Assembly: GCA_937858715.1 (NCBI GenBank)
Contig: CALLZY010000150.1
Span: 1-64,000 of the forward strand
Origin: an uncultured Chitinophagaceae bacterium
Lineage (GTDB): Bacteria; Bacteroidota; Bacteroidia; Chitinophagales; Chitinophagaceae
Reading direction: 5' to 3'
Length of the DNA: 64,000 nt
The translations under genes were made by a program, and so were the position numbers. Position 1 is the stretch's first letter, and each line of letters begins with the position of its first letter. The notes below the pieces were generated by a model that worked only from the letters and a program-made list of their open reading frames with translations, was not told where the DNA came from and ran no database searches. This document shows, piece after piece, positions 7,482 to 15,511 of the stretch.

Positions 7482-10151
7482 CTAAAAAGAAAAACCAATT
7501 TTAAATAAAACCTGCAATGGCCGCATTGTATAAGTGGATGCGATTTCTGTATTGTTAGAAAGAATAGCCGATGAAAAAGAAGTGGTGTTAAACAGGTTCT
7601 GGCATTGCAGTTCATACTCCAGCTTTGATTTTTTGGGTTTGTACCTGGCAGAAGCATCTGAAAAAAAATAGTGGGTAACCGGTGCAATATTTGAGTTTAC
7701 ATAGTAGTGTTCTCCGCTCAAACGCAAGGTAACTGCGTTTGAAGGAAAAAAGTTTATGGATAGCTGCTGGTTAGCCGTTTCAATCTGAGAAGTTGATTTT
7801 TGGTTTGCAGACTTTGAAAAATACCTCATAAATGTACCTGAATACTCAGTGGTCAGTTTGGCAGAAATTTTTGAACTGATAGTTGACCCGAACGAATAAT
7901 TCTTATTGTTAAATGTTACCAGTTCGCCTTGCTGCAACTGCTGCTGCCTTCCGGTTGTGTAAGAGCCATTAATGGCAATGGACGTTTTCCATCCGATAAT
8001 ATATTTACTGACACGGCTGAAAAGATTAACCCTGCTGCTGTAGTTCTTTTGCAAAAAGGCCGTCAGGGTTTCTAATTGCCCGTTAAACTGTTGCCGGTAC
8101 AGAAGGTTTGAGTTGTTCCTGGAATAATTTGCCCCAGCGTTAAAGAAAATGATTTTTAGAGGGTTCCTGAATGTAAAGGAGCCCATAAGGTTTATTGAAC
8201 CGGTTTCGCCAAGTGGGGCTTTGTTATTGCTGATGCTGCGGTAATTTTTGAGGATATAGCCGCCTGTAATGCCCTCCATTTCGCCAATGCCCTGGTTGTA
8301 GGCGGCGTAACCGTTCCAGTTCCATTTTGGGGAAAGCTGCCACATGGCAGATATTGAAGGGGAAAGAAGGATTTTGTTTTCTGTTTCGTCAATTTTTGAA
8401 TCGTTGTCTCTGTAATGTACCATCAGGTAGTTGACCGGCAATGAGGCCGAAAGCCTGATGGTGTTCGTTTCATAAGTCCAATTGCTTTCGGCATACATTT
8501 TTGAACGCAGCCAGTTAGTATGGTTTTGAAAAGTATCAGGCAGAGCCTTTTCAAGATTGTTTTCGTTAATGAGCAGCACAGTATTAAAATCTTTTTTCTG
8601 GATATTGAAGCCTGTCTTATACTGGTGTCCCCACTTTCTTTTTTTAAAGCGCAGCGAAAAATAATTGTCTGTATAAAAAGTGTTCAGCCCGGCCTGTTGC
8701 TTAGTGGCTGTATAAGCCTGGTTATTATTAAGCAACTGCGGATAAAGCCCCGGAAAAACCTGCAGGGTTTGAGGTTGCCTTACAAGCCCGGCATAAGAAC
8801 TGATTTCTGTAATGAGCCTGGCCTTTGTTTTAATAATCCTGAAATCGTTGCTAAGGTTATGAAAGGGGTTCATCAAGTGTTGGGCCAGTTCTTTATTGGT
8901 TGCAATAATCCCGTTGCCATGCTGCCACCATCCCTGGTAGCGCAGCAGGTTTTTCAGATAGTACTTTGGGCTGTTGGCCATTAGGGTGATGTCCGCCTGC
9001 AGCCGGTTCACATATTCTTTTATACTGTTTTTTTCAAGTATGCTGATATGGCCTGACGGCAGGTAATAATTTGTGGCAATACGGTTTTCCTGTTTTTGAA
9101 AGTCGTTGATGTATGAAGTGTTCAGCCGCAGTTGATAAACACCTGCAAGGGGGATTAACTGGTTAATGGCCGCCACATGGGCATTGTTAAACAAATATCG
9201 TTTTTGTGATACAGGCGGGGGCGATGGCTCGATAAGTAGTGATACGAGGTCATTTTTAACAGAGCCGTTTTGCATGGCGCTGATGTATTCTGTAATATTC
9301 TGGGATACCAGCTCCCTGGTATTGTCTTGCCCGGTATTGTTGTATTTGTATGTATTTATAAACTGCAGTTTCTTTTTAAACAGCATGGCCATTACCTCAT
9401 CTTCGCCAAGCAGTGGCGATGCCCCGGCACCCAGCCTTGCCCTGCCAACCAGCCTTGCTTTGGCATTGTTTTTTAGTTTTATGTTCAGGGCTGCCCTGTC
9501 GCTGAAGGCCACACTGTCGAGTACACGGATGGGCTGGTGGTTTTCCAGCACCTGCACCCTGTCCACGGCATCGGCCGGAATGTTGTTGTTGGCAATGCCA
9601 TATTTATCCTCGAGCAGGTCGAGGCCCTCTATATAGTATTTATTGATGGGCTTGCCATTGTATTTAATCTGTCCGCCGGGGCTAACTTCTATGCCCGGCA
9701 GCCGGGCAATTACATCGCCAATTACCCTGTCTTGTTGTTGCTTAAATTCTGATGTATTGTAGTTGATGGTGTCTTTGCGTTGCCATACAGGCGGGGTTTT
9801 TGTTACAACCTCTGGTAAGGTAATGGCCTGCGGCGATAATATAAAATTGAACTCAGTCTTTTCTCCCGGCACAAAAAAAATGCTTTGCCTGCCATAGCCC
9901 AGCAGGCTGGCTTTAAGTTCCAGGGTATCGTTTTTTACCGGGGAGTATTTTATTTCAAACCGCCCCTCCCTGTTGCTGATGGCATAGGCAAGTATGGCAG
10001 GTTGTTTTTTTTTGTGCAGGGTAACGGAGGCACTGCTTAATTTTTCGTTATTGGCACCCAGCACATGGCCACTTATCAGTAACTGCGCATTAGAATTTAC
10101 TGTAAATATTAAAAAAAGGGAGATGAATATTTTGTCAGGGCAACCTGTCAT
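7482..10151 (-). CDS. TonB-dependent receptor-like outer membrane beta-barrel with carboxypeptidase-regulatory domain
   Basis: 889 residues. An N-terminal signal peptide (IFISLFLIFTVNSNA) precedes a CarboxypepD_reg-like domain (about residues 25-105, LISGHVLGANNEKLSSASVTL), then a plug-like domain with IARLPGIEVSPGG and NKYYIEGLDLLEDKYG, then a long barrel of aromatic-rich strands that ends in VLFKIGFSF, with a C-terminal Phe suited to BAM recognition. No clear TonB box was seen. Its ATG overlaps the TGA of a GLPGLI stump (ATGA), so it belongs to the GLPGLI operon; GLPGLI genes commonly lie beside this receptor class in Bacteroidota. Ligand unknown. Confidence 0.8.
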   Translation of the reverse strand: MTGCPDKIFISLFLIFTVNSNAQLLISGHVLGANNEKLSSASVTLHKKKQPAILAYAISNREGRFEIKYSPVKNDTLELKASLLGYGRQSIFFVPGEKTEFNFILSPQAITLPEVVTKTPPVWQRKDTINYNTSEFKQQQDRVIGDVIARLPGIEVSPGGQIKYNGKPINKYYIEGLDLLEDKYGIANNNIPADAVDRVQVLENHQPIRVLDSVAFSDRAALNIKLKNNAKARLVGRARLGAGASPLLGEDEVMAMLFKKKLQFINTYKYNNTGQDNTRELVSQNITEYISAMQNGSVKNDLVSLLIEPSPPPVSQKRYLFNNAHVAAINQLIPLAGVYQLRLNTSYINDFQKQENRIATNYYLPSGHISILEKNSIKEYVNRLQADITLMANSPKYYLKNLLRYQGWWQHGNGIIATNKELAQHLMNPFHNLSNDFRIIKTKARLITEISSYAGLVRQPQTLQVFPGLYPQLLNNNQAYTATKQQAGLNTFYTDNYFSLRFKKRKWGHQYKTGFNIQKKDFNTVLLINENNLEKALPDTFQNHTNWLRSKMYAESNWTYETNTIRLSASLPVNYLMVHYRDNDSKIDETENKILLSPSISAMWQLSPKWNWNGYAAYNQGIGEMEGITGGYILKNYRSISNNKAPLGETGSINLMGSFTFRNPLKIIFFNAGANYSRNNSNLLYRQQFNGQLETLTAFLQKNYSSRVNLFSRVSKYIIGWKTSIAINGSYTTGRQQQLQQGELVTFNNKNYSFGSTISSKISAKLTTEYSGTFMRYFSKSANQKSTSQIETANQQLSINFFPSNAVTLRLSGEHYYVNSNIAPVTHYFFSDASARYKPKKSKLEYELQCQNLFNTTSFSSAILSNNTEIASTYTMRPLQVLFKIGFSF

Positions 10152-10276
10152 TTCTTTTCGGGCAGTTCTATGGGGTTGTTAACAGGGTTTCTTTTGGGGG
10201 CTGTGGTCGAGATTGTTTTTATCGTTCCTTCCATTCCGGAAAAATTTTTTAAAAATGTTTCCGGGTTGTCACGCAT
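10148..10276 (-). pseudogene. C-terminal stump of a GLPGLI gene
   Basis: A 42-residue reading frame from ATG 10276 to TGA 10148. The protein, MRDNPETFLKNFSGMEGTIK and onward, ends in NPVNNPIELPEKK. It aligns with the last ~45 residues of the two intact GLPGLI proteins nearby (compare MINDPESFDLSQG...YNPIELE and YAEDPIGFLALQNG...NNPIERWEN). The homology extends upstream of the ATG (KVQA) to a TAA just after the stop of the preceding GLPGLI gene. I infer a tandem GLPGLI copy truncated by deletion or recombination. Its stop overlaps the start of the TonB-type gene, so it may still serve translational coupling. Confidence 0.7.
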
Positions 10277-10292
10277 GGCCTGCACCTTTTAA

Positions 10293-11111
10293 CTATTCTA
10301 GTTCAATTGGGTTATATGATTTGGTGCGTGATGAAGAAGGGGTTTCTATTCCGTTAGTATTTCTTGTCACAAGCTTTATCCCTTGGCTAAGATCAAAACT
10401 CTCCGGATCATTTATCATCCGCTGATACATTTTTCTATAATCGGCTCTGGTAATCAACATTGATTTTTTTTGTGGTAAAACGATTGGGGTTTTATTTGAA
10501 AGAATAGTCAATGAAATTAAATCAAAATTGAAGTTGCCTTTATCTTCTTTCAATTTCAATATTAATCCCGGAAGGCCAGAGAATAGATATGGGCCTGAAG
10601 AAATGGGAATATCTGAAGTAAACCAGGCTTCCCAATTTCTGCCCCGAAAAGTGGATTTAGCCTTCAAGGCTTTATAACCATTTACTGTTGTAGTGTCTGG
10701 AGTAAGTGCCCAATTTATTTTTGCTGTACTATCATAATATTTGAATGTACTGACTCCCAATTCATTAAATACCGTATAGATATTACTTGAAATTGCCCTT
10801 AATATTACTTTTGTTGAACCTGAAGGAATTCCTTTCGGATTGAAAATTAATTGCCTGTTGCCTTCACCGCCTTGTTTATAGTATTCAGCTTTAAGAGTTG
10901 AGTCCATGAGAAAGTTGTAATAGCTATAGTATTTGGAATATTTTTCTCCTACCTCTAAAACTGATATATCTTCTTTGTAACTATTGAAACTACTACTGTC
11001 TGTTCTCAATGTAATCCTATAAACCGCTTTCAAAGAAGCCGAATCACACGTTTGACAAAAGGCCGTAGAGGTGATTGATAAGAGTGCTATAGTCAATTTT
11101 AACAGGGGCAT
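10293..11111 (-). CDS. GLPGLI family protein (copy 2)
   Basis: 272 residues with a signal peptide (LTIALLSITSTAFC, then QTCDS). The name-giving motif is present as FSGLPGLILKLKEDKGNFNFDL near residue 180, preceded by NWEAWFTSDIPISSGPY, another family hallmark. Family function is unknown; members are exported and sit next to TonB-type receptors, as here. Its stop is followed after about 17 bp by a truncated third GLPGLI copy. The surrounding DNA is AT-rich compared with the metF side. Confidence 0.85.
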   Translation of the reverse strand: MPLLKLTIALLSITSTAFCQTCDSASLKAVYRITLRTDSSSFNSYKEDISVLEVGEKYSKYYSYYNFLMDSTLKAEYYKQGGEGNRQLIFNPKGIPSGSTKVILRAISSNIYTVFNELGVSTFKYYDSTAKINWALTPDTTTVNGYKALKAKSTFRGRNWEAWFTSDIPISSGPYLFSGLPGLILKLKEDKGNFNFDLISLTILSNKTPIVLPQKKSMLITRADYRKMYQRMINDPESFDLSQGIKLVTRNTNGIETPSSSRTKSYNPIELE

Positions 11112-11192
11112 AAAAAAATTTGAAAAGTTATTTGAGTTTAACTGTTTATTAAGCCAACCGTAATAATCTTTAAAAAGGTTATTGAAATGAAA

Positions 11193-11233
11193 GATATGAT
11201 AAGGAAGAATGGTTTTTTCTTACTTATCATATC
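11193..11233. other. Perfect 11-bp inverted repeat between small secreted gene and GLPGLI copy 2
   Basis: Arms GATATGATAAG (11193-11203) and CTTATCATATC (11223-11233) with a 19-nt loop. It lies in the 168-bp gap between two same-strand genes. There is no good U tract on the minus strand, so I read it as an mRNA hairpin (processing, attenuation) or a protein-binding site rather than a simple terminator. Confidence 0.6.
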
Positions 11234-11279
11234 CTATTGTTCTCTTTGTAAAACTAAAAAGGTCTAAAATCATACACTT

Positions 11280-11657
11280 CTAATAATCGAGCCAGTATCC
11301 ACAATGCTCAAAATTTTTCCTTCTCCATCCGTTCCACCATTGTTCTTCACTCAGAATATTTGAGTTGGAGTACACACAAAGATCTCCTCCCCAAACCGTT
11401 CCGCAGTCTGTATAATAAGTGACATCATAACAACGCCACTGATATGGCAGCTTAAGGGTTTCGCTAACGGATACGTTGTCAAAATTAAAATGCTGCTCTT
11501 CGATTTTCTCTTTTAAAAGGGTAAAAGAGTAAAACTTGCTTTGTTGCTTAAAGGGTTGAATATAGGTATTGTTTTTTCTCACAGGTACCGGATTGACTTT
11601 TGCATCGGCAATTAAGAAGCCGAAAGATAATAAAATGACTATTCCAATCTTTTTCAT
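11280..11657 (-). CDS. Small secreted Cys-containing protein (unknown)
   Basis: 125 residues; I do not recognise the family. A signal peptide (IGIVILLSFGFLIADA, then KVNPV) is clear. The mature protein has four cysteines in its last 55 residues (RCYDVTYYTDCG, DLCVYS, EHCGYWLDY) and many Trp/Tyr, suggesting a small disulfide-stabilised exported protein. The 121 bp upstream are nearly identical to those upstream of the other small secreted gene (12666-13013), although the two mature proteins are not alike. A GLPGLI gene follows. Coding status is supported by the signal peptide and by the matching context. Confidence 0.6.
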   Translation of the reverse strand: MKKIGIVILLSFGFLIADAKVNPVPVRKNNTYIQPFKQQSKFYSFTLLKEKIEEQHFNFDNVSVSETLKLPYQWRCYDVTYYTDCGTVWGGDLCVYSNSNILSEEQWWNGWRRKNFEHCGYWLDY

Positions 11658-11770
11658 AAACTTTTGATTTTAATTTTAAGAAATAAATTATCAAAAGCAA
11701 GTTCCTGTATCCGTTTTCAAATTTCTAACCGCTTTGCCGATAATCCTATCGGATTTTCCGATAAAAAATT
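11650..11770 (-). repeat. 121-bp direct repeat, copy 1 (upstream region of small secreted gene)
   Basis: Matches 13006-13126 at 118 of 121 positions (differences at 11707, 11732 and 11744). It covers the first few codon bases and the whole 5' region of the small secreted gene, and stops just short of the preceding GLPGLI stop. Both copies are in the same orientation and position relative to their gene, so it is a duplicated promoter/operator segment. Confidence 0.85.
11737..11763. promoter_or_regulatory. Nested CCGATA/TATCGG palindromes (copy 1)
   Basis: CCGATA, 4 bp, TATCGG, then TATCGGA, 3 bp, TCCGATA: the middle half-site can pair with either neighbour. Centred about 93 bp upstream of the small secreted gene start at 11657. 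Conserved in the second repeat copy, where the only change (11744 to 13100) falls in the spacer. A likely regulator-binding site or switchable RNA hairpin. Confidence 0.55.
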
Positions 11771-11782
11771 GCTCCATGGTAA

Positions 11783-12619
11783 TTAGTTTTCCCACCTCTC
11801 AATAGGGTTGTTGGGAACAATTAATTTGCCCTGATTGCGCAATTTTGATTTGTCAAAAATTTCATCAGTATTGATTGTGAGCCCATTTTGCAAAGCAAGA
11901 AAGCCAATCGGGTCTTCTGCGTATGCGGTTAACATTGTTTTATATCTTTTTTTGGTAATTACTTGAGAATGGTCATTTGGCATCGTTACAGAGCTATTTG
12001 AGAAAAGTATACTATTAAAATTGAAAGTGATATTCTGGCTAGAGTCTGATGCCATTATTATAAGGCCGGGTAATCCAGCTAATTTCCATGGGCCACATGA
12101 AAGAGGTATTTCTGTTGTGTACCACGCCTCCCAAAAACGACCTTTAAAAAAGGTAGTTGCTTTATGGCATAAATAATTCGCAATCTTTTTTTGCTCTGTT
12201 GTTAATGTCCAAATAACGCTTGCAGATGAGTCGGGTATTTTGTATTGATTAGGGCCAATATTAATAAACTCGGTTACACATCCTGTATTCAAACTCCTAA
12301 CTGTAACAAGAGTTTCAAAGGATGTGATTTGTCTTCTTTTAGCTTGGTTACTATTATATATATACCCGCTTCCAGTCTTAATTATCGTAGGCGAAGTTTT
12401 TTTTTCTATTGAATCATTTTGAAGCTTGTTTCTGCTAATTGATAAATCGTATTTCTTCCCATGAAAAACCATAAGGGGGTATGTTATTGTAAAACCTGTT
12501 ATAGTATCAATTTTGTGAGATGTATGATATTCAATAGCAACTTCAGCCGTATCGGTTTGTCCCAAAAGATTCGAAATGTTCAAAATTCCTGTAAGTAATA
12601 ATATTGCTTTCATGGTCAC
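11783..12619 (-). CDS. GLPGLI family protein (copy 1)
   Basis: 278 residues with a signal peptide (ILLLTGILNISNLLG, then QTD). The core motif reads KLAGLPGLIIMASDSSQNITFNFN, preceded by WEAWYTTEIPLSCGPW exactly as in copy 2. The C-terminus (NNPIERWEN) resembles the other copies' NPIEL endings. The two full-length copies are clearly diverged paralogues. Each follows a small secreted gene, so the repeated module is [small secreted protein + GLPGLI]. Function unknown. Confidence 0.85.
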   Translation of the reverse strand: MTMKAILLLTGILNISNLLGQTDTAEVAIEYHTSHKIDTITGFTITYPLMVFHGKKYDLSISRNKLQNDSIEKKTSPTIIKTGSGYIYNSNQAKRRQITSFETLVTVRSLNTGCVTEFINIGPNQYKIPDSSASVIWTLTTEQKKIANYLCHKATTFFKGRFWEAWYTTEIPLSCGPWKLAGLPGLIIMASDSSQNITFNFNSILFSNSSVTMPNDHSQVITKKRYKTMLTAYAEDPIGFLALQNGLTINTDEIFDKSKLRNQGKLIVPNNPIERWEN

Positions 12620-12665
12620 ACTTAGAATTTAAAAGTATCTCTTCGTTTTGGCGTGGCTGAATGTC

Positions 12666-13013
12666 CTACGCATAAAACACTGAAGGTGGTGGGCTGGAAG
12701 GACAGAAATAATTGTCTAGTGCCTGCAGCCAGAATTGAGGATTGTTATTAATCAAATCCATTAATATCCCAACATTAGTGTTATATTGATAAAAAACTAA
12801 AACGGTGCATGATAATGCTATTTGGTAAAAGAATTTTTGTTCTTTTTCGAAACTAGTAATGTTATGAGCATTCCAGTTTTTCTTTAGAAGAAGTTCTTTC
12901 ATATTAAGGACTCCTATTGTCGCTGGGCAATTCACTTTTGAATGCTTTAATGAAGCATAAGCTGAATAGGCAAAAACAATCCAAAAAAGTACAAACACTA
13001 TTGTTTTTTTCAT
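12666..13013 (-). CDS. Small secreted protein (unknown)
   Basis: 115 residues; no family recognised. Signal peptide IVFVLFWIVFAYSAYA, then SLKHSKVNC. The mature part (about 95 residues) contains Cys residues and a hydrophobic central segment (FFYQIALSCTVLVFYQY), and ends in a Pro-rich tail FCPSSPPPSVFYA. It shares its upstream 121 bp with the other small secreted gene but not its mature sequence. It is divergent from the XRE regulator at 13201, with a palindrome cluster centred midway in the gap. Confidence 0.55.
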   Translation of the reverse strand: MKKTIVFVLFWIVFAYSAYASLKHSKVNCPATIGVLNMKELLLKKNWNAHNITSFEKEQKFFYQIALSCTVLVFYQYNTNVGILMDLINNNPQFWLQALDNYFCPSSPPPSVFYA

Positions 13014-13126
13014 AAACTTTTGATTTTAATTTTAAGAAATAAATTATCAAAAGCAAGTTCCTTTATCCGTTTTCAAATTTCTAACCGTTTTGCCGATAAA
13101 CCTATCGGATTTTCCGATAAAAAATT
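13006..13126 (-). repeat. 121-bp direct repeat, copy 2 (divergent promoter region)
   Basis: 118/121 identical to 11650-11770. Here it fills most of the gap between the small secreted gene (start 13013) and the divergent XRE regulator (start 13201). This copy is probably the parent, since it sits beside the regulator. Confidence 0.85.
13093..13119. promoter_or_regulatory. Nested CCGATA/TATCGG palindromes (copy 2)
   Basis: Same nested half-sites as at 11737-11763. The centre (13106) is about equidistant from the two divergent starts (93 and 95 bp), a natural operator position for the adjacent XRE repressor. Binding by that protein is inference. Confidence 0.55.
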
Positions 13127-13200
13127 ACCAATTTATTGTATCCCTTGTATTAAAAGATGTACTAAATTTAGCATATACTTAGTAGCTAACAATCTTTTCT

Positions 13201-13428
13201 ATGAAACTCATTATCTGTAAGAAAATCAAAGAACTGCGGTTAAGCAACCGCTATTCTCAGGCCGATGTGGCCGATAAACTGCACATGAGCCAAAATGCCT
13301 ACTCCGAACTGGAAACCGGTAAAGTAAAAAAATTAGATGTGGAGCGGCTGTCGCAAATTGCAGCGCTGTATAAAGTGCCTGTTTACCAGCTTATTGAGAT
13401 GCCCCCCCCCGATAAGGTTAAGGGTTAA
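13201..13428 (+). CDS. XRE/Cro-type HTH regulator
   Basis: 75 residues, essentially one helix-turn-helix domain: KKIKELRLSNRYSQADVADKLHMSQNAYSELETGK covers helices 1-3, followed by LDVERLSQIAALYKVPVYQLIEM. This is the classic HTH_3 pattern of small autoregulated repressors. It diverges from the small secreted/GLPGLI genes and is the obvious candidate to bind the duplicated palindromes upstream of both small genes. A run of nine C (13402-13410) lies in the last codons and could slip, which would change only the extreme C-terminus. Confidence 0.85.
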   Translation: MKLIICKKIKELRLSNRYSQADVADKLHMSQNAYSELETGKVKKLDVERLSQIAALYKVPVYQLIEMPPPDKVKG

Positions 13429-13499
13429 AGGCTAAAGGAAGTTGCCGCTTTGCGTAATTTCCTTCAATATTCAATATTACCTGTTCATTATTCAATGTT

Positions 13500-15446
13500 T
13501 TACTTGCTTATCTCCGCCAGCACTTTCTTATCAATCACCACCGGATATTTTTTCTTCAGGGCTTCGTCCCAGTTCTTCTCTAGTATTTCCTGGTAATCAT
13601 TTATCACCAGGCCCTTGGCTTCGTTAAAGCTGCGCTGTGTGGGCTGCGGATAGGTGCGGATGATGTAGGCAAAAGAAGCCGTATTATCGTTTACATTCAC
13701 CACGGGGGGCGATACTAATCCTTCGGCAGGAGTTGTTTTGCCGAGGAAAGGAATCTGATCCCACTCGTAGCGGGAAGAATCGGCAATCACTTTTTCAGCA
13801 TACTGGTCAGAAAGATTCTTCCAGTTGCCCGGGCTGGCTTTTACGCTTTTATATAATACCTGAGCTGTAATAGAATCAGAACAGAAAAAAATCACCGCTT
13901 CGGCGCTTTGCTTCCACAGGTAGCCGGCTTTATTCTTATTGTATAAATTAACGAGTGCTGCAGAATCGCTTTGTGCTTTGTTCCATATTTCCTGCTGCAT
14001 AATTTCAAAGAAAAGGTTGCCGTCTTTAAATTCCTTCATCTGGTTTTTAAAGTCATCGTTAAAATCTTCAAGATGGTCCCTGTAGTAGTTAAACATTTCA
14101 TGCTTTATCCATTCTTCTCTTACCTGTTCATAAGGCTTTACACCGCTGCCGTCCTGCTTGTAGCGGTAGCCGTTGGCATAATTCACCCACACCGTAGCAT
14201 CGTAAACTGAGTCGCCGATAGAAAACAGTGGAGTGGTGGCTATTATTTTTTTACCAATCTCTTTCATGGGCTTCTGGTCGAGCACACTGTCGCTCATAGC
14301 CCAGAGTGCCTCATCATCGTAAGGATATTTTTTTACACCGGCCATCCTGTTTACTTTCTCATAAATAAAATCTTTGGATGTCTTCCACCGGCCATCAGTA
14401 ACAATCTTTTGCTGCAACTCCCGCTGATAGTCTTTATCATCTGCTTTATTAACGACAGGCTTTACGGTTACTCTTTTTACGATATGCCAGCCATAATTTG
14501 TCTGGAAAGGCTTACCCAGATCGCCGTCTTTTTTCAATGACCATAATTGTTTTTCGAAGGCGGCGTCATACTGGCCAACGGCAATATCGGGCATAATGCC
14601 ATTGTTGGCAGCGCTGATGTAATCGTTGCTGAATGCCGATGCCAGTTTGTTGAAGTTTTCGCCCTTCAGTAATAATTTATAAATGGAATCGGCCCTGGCG
14701 GCTATTTGTTTTTTTACCTGTTCATCCGCTTCCGGTGGAAAGGCCAGCAAGATTTGCTGCGCTTTCATTTTCCCGGCAGCTTTTCTTTCTTCCAGCTTTT
14801 TGAAAATATGCAGTCCGTTTTTCGAACGGACAGGTGTTGAATATTTTCCAACAGGTGTGTTGTACACAGCGGTTTCAAATTCGTAGGGCAATGAAAATGC
14901 AGTAATGAAGCCTGCATCGCCTTTATTGCTTTTTGCCAATGGATCATCAGACAGTTGTTGTGCCAACTGCAGGAAATTCTCGCCTTTCGCTAATCGCTGC
15001 AACACTTCGTCTTTCTTTTTATTGGCGGCTACGGTATCCACAAATCCTGCTGTATTACGGAAGGAGATAAAGATGTGTGCAAAGTGAACATCCTTCTGGC
15101 TGCGGTCAAAGGCTTCCTTGGTCAGCCGCTGCATCATGCCGGGATCGGTCATGTAGTTCTCTGCTATCTGCGTACGCAGGTTGTTTACATCCATTTTCAG
15201 TTGCGGAAGTGTGTCATATCTTCTGGCATACGCTTCCGCCACTTTCAGTTTCGATTTGATGTACAGGTCAAGGTATTCGCTGATGGCTTTAGCTTTATCA
15301 GGCGCAGGCTTTATATTGTTTTTGCTGAATGCCCGCAGAAACTCAGCAGCAGAAGCTTTTTTTGGCCCATAGGTAAAAAGAGTTTGAGAGGAGACGTTAA
15401 CAGTAATCAGTCCCGCAACAAGCATTAGCTGAATTCGTTTGCTCAT
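13500..15446 (-). CDS. Periplasmic peptidyl-prolyl isomerase with two parvulin domains (SurA-like)
   Basis: 648 residues. Signal peptide (LMLVAGLITVNVSS, then QTLFTYG). Two rotamase domains are visible: about residues 125-215 (VHFAHIFISF, GENFLQLAQQLSDDPLAKSNKGDAGFI, GLHIFKKLE) and about 225-330 (MKAQQILLAFPP, GENFNKLASAFSND, GWHIVKRV). The remaining ~300 residues form a helical C-terminal region. Family role: isomerisation/chaperoning of exported and outer-membrane proteins in the periplasm. A 12-bp hairpin separates it from the upstream thioredoxin-like gene on the same strand. Confidence 0.85.
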   Translation of the reverse strand: MSKRIQLMLVAGLITVNVSSQTLFTYGPKKASAAEFLRAFSKNNIKPAPDKAKAISEYLDLYIKSKLKVAEAYARRYDTLPQLKMDVNNLRTQIAENYMTDPGMMQRLTKEAFDRSQKDVHFAHIFISFRNTAGFVDTVAANKKKDEVLQRLAKGENFLQLAQQLSDDPLAKSNKGDAGFITAFSLPYEFETAVYNTPVGKYSTPVRSKNGLHIFKKLEERKAAGKMKAQQILLAFPPEADEQVKKQIAARADSIYKLLLKGENFNKLASAFSNDYISAANNGIMPDIAVGQYDAAFEKQLWSLKKDGDLGKPFQTNYGWHIVKRVTVKPVVNKADDKDYQRELQQKIVTDGRWKTSKDFIYEKVNRMAGVKKYPYDDEALWAMSDSVLDQKPMKEIGKKIIATTPLFSIGDSVYDATVWVNYANGYRYKQDGSGVKPYEQVREEWIKHEMFNYYRDHLEDFNDDFKNQMKEFKDGNLFFEIMQQEIWNKAQSDSAALVNLYNKNKAGYLWKQSAEAVIFFCSDSITAQVLYKSVKASPGNWKNLSDQYAEKVIADSSRYEWDQIPFLGKTTPAEGLVSPPVVNVNDNTASFAYIIRTYPQPTQRSFNEAKGLVINDYQEILEKNWDEALKKKYPVVIDKKVLAEISK

Positions 15447-15484
15447 ACAGATCCGGTTTTTGGTAGTAAGTTCAGTATAATAAC

Positions 15485-15511
15485 GACAATAGAAGCGAGG
15501 CTTCTATTGTC
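15485..15511. terminator. Perfect 12-bp hairpin between thioredoxin-like and parvulin genes
   Basis: GACAATAGAAGC (15485-15496), 3-nt loop, GCTTCTATTGTC (15500-15511). It includes the stop codon of the upstream gene. On the minus strand it is followed by GTTATTATAC, a poor U tract; on the plus strand by CCTTTATTTTT. It is very stable, so it could be a partial terminator or an mRNA-stabilising stem. Confidence 0.55.
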
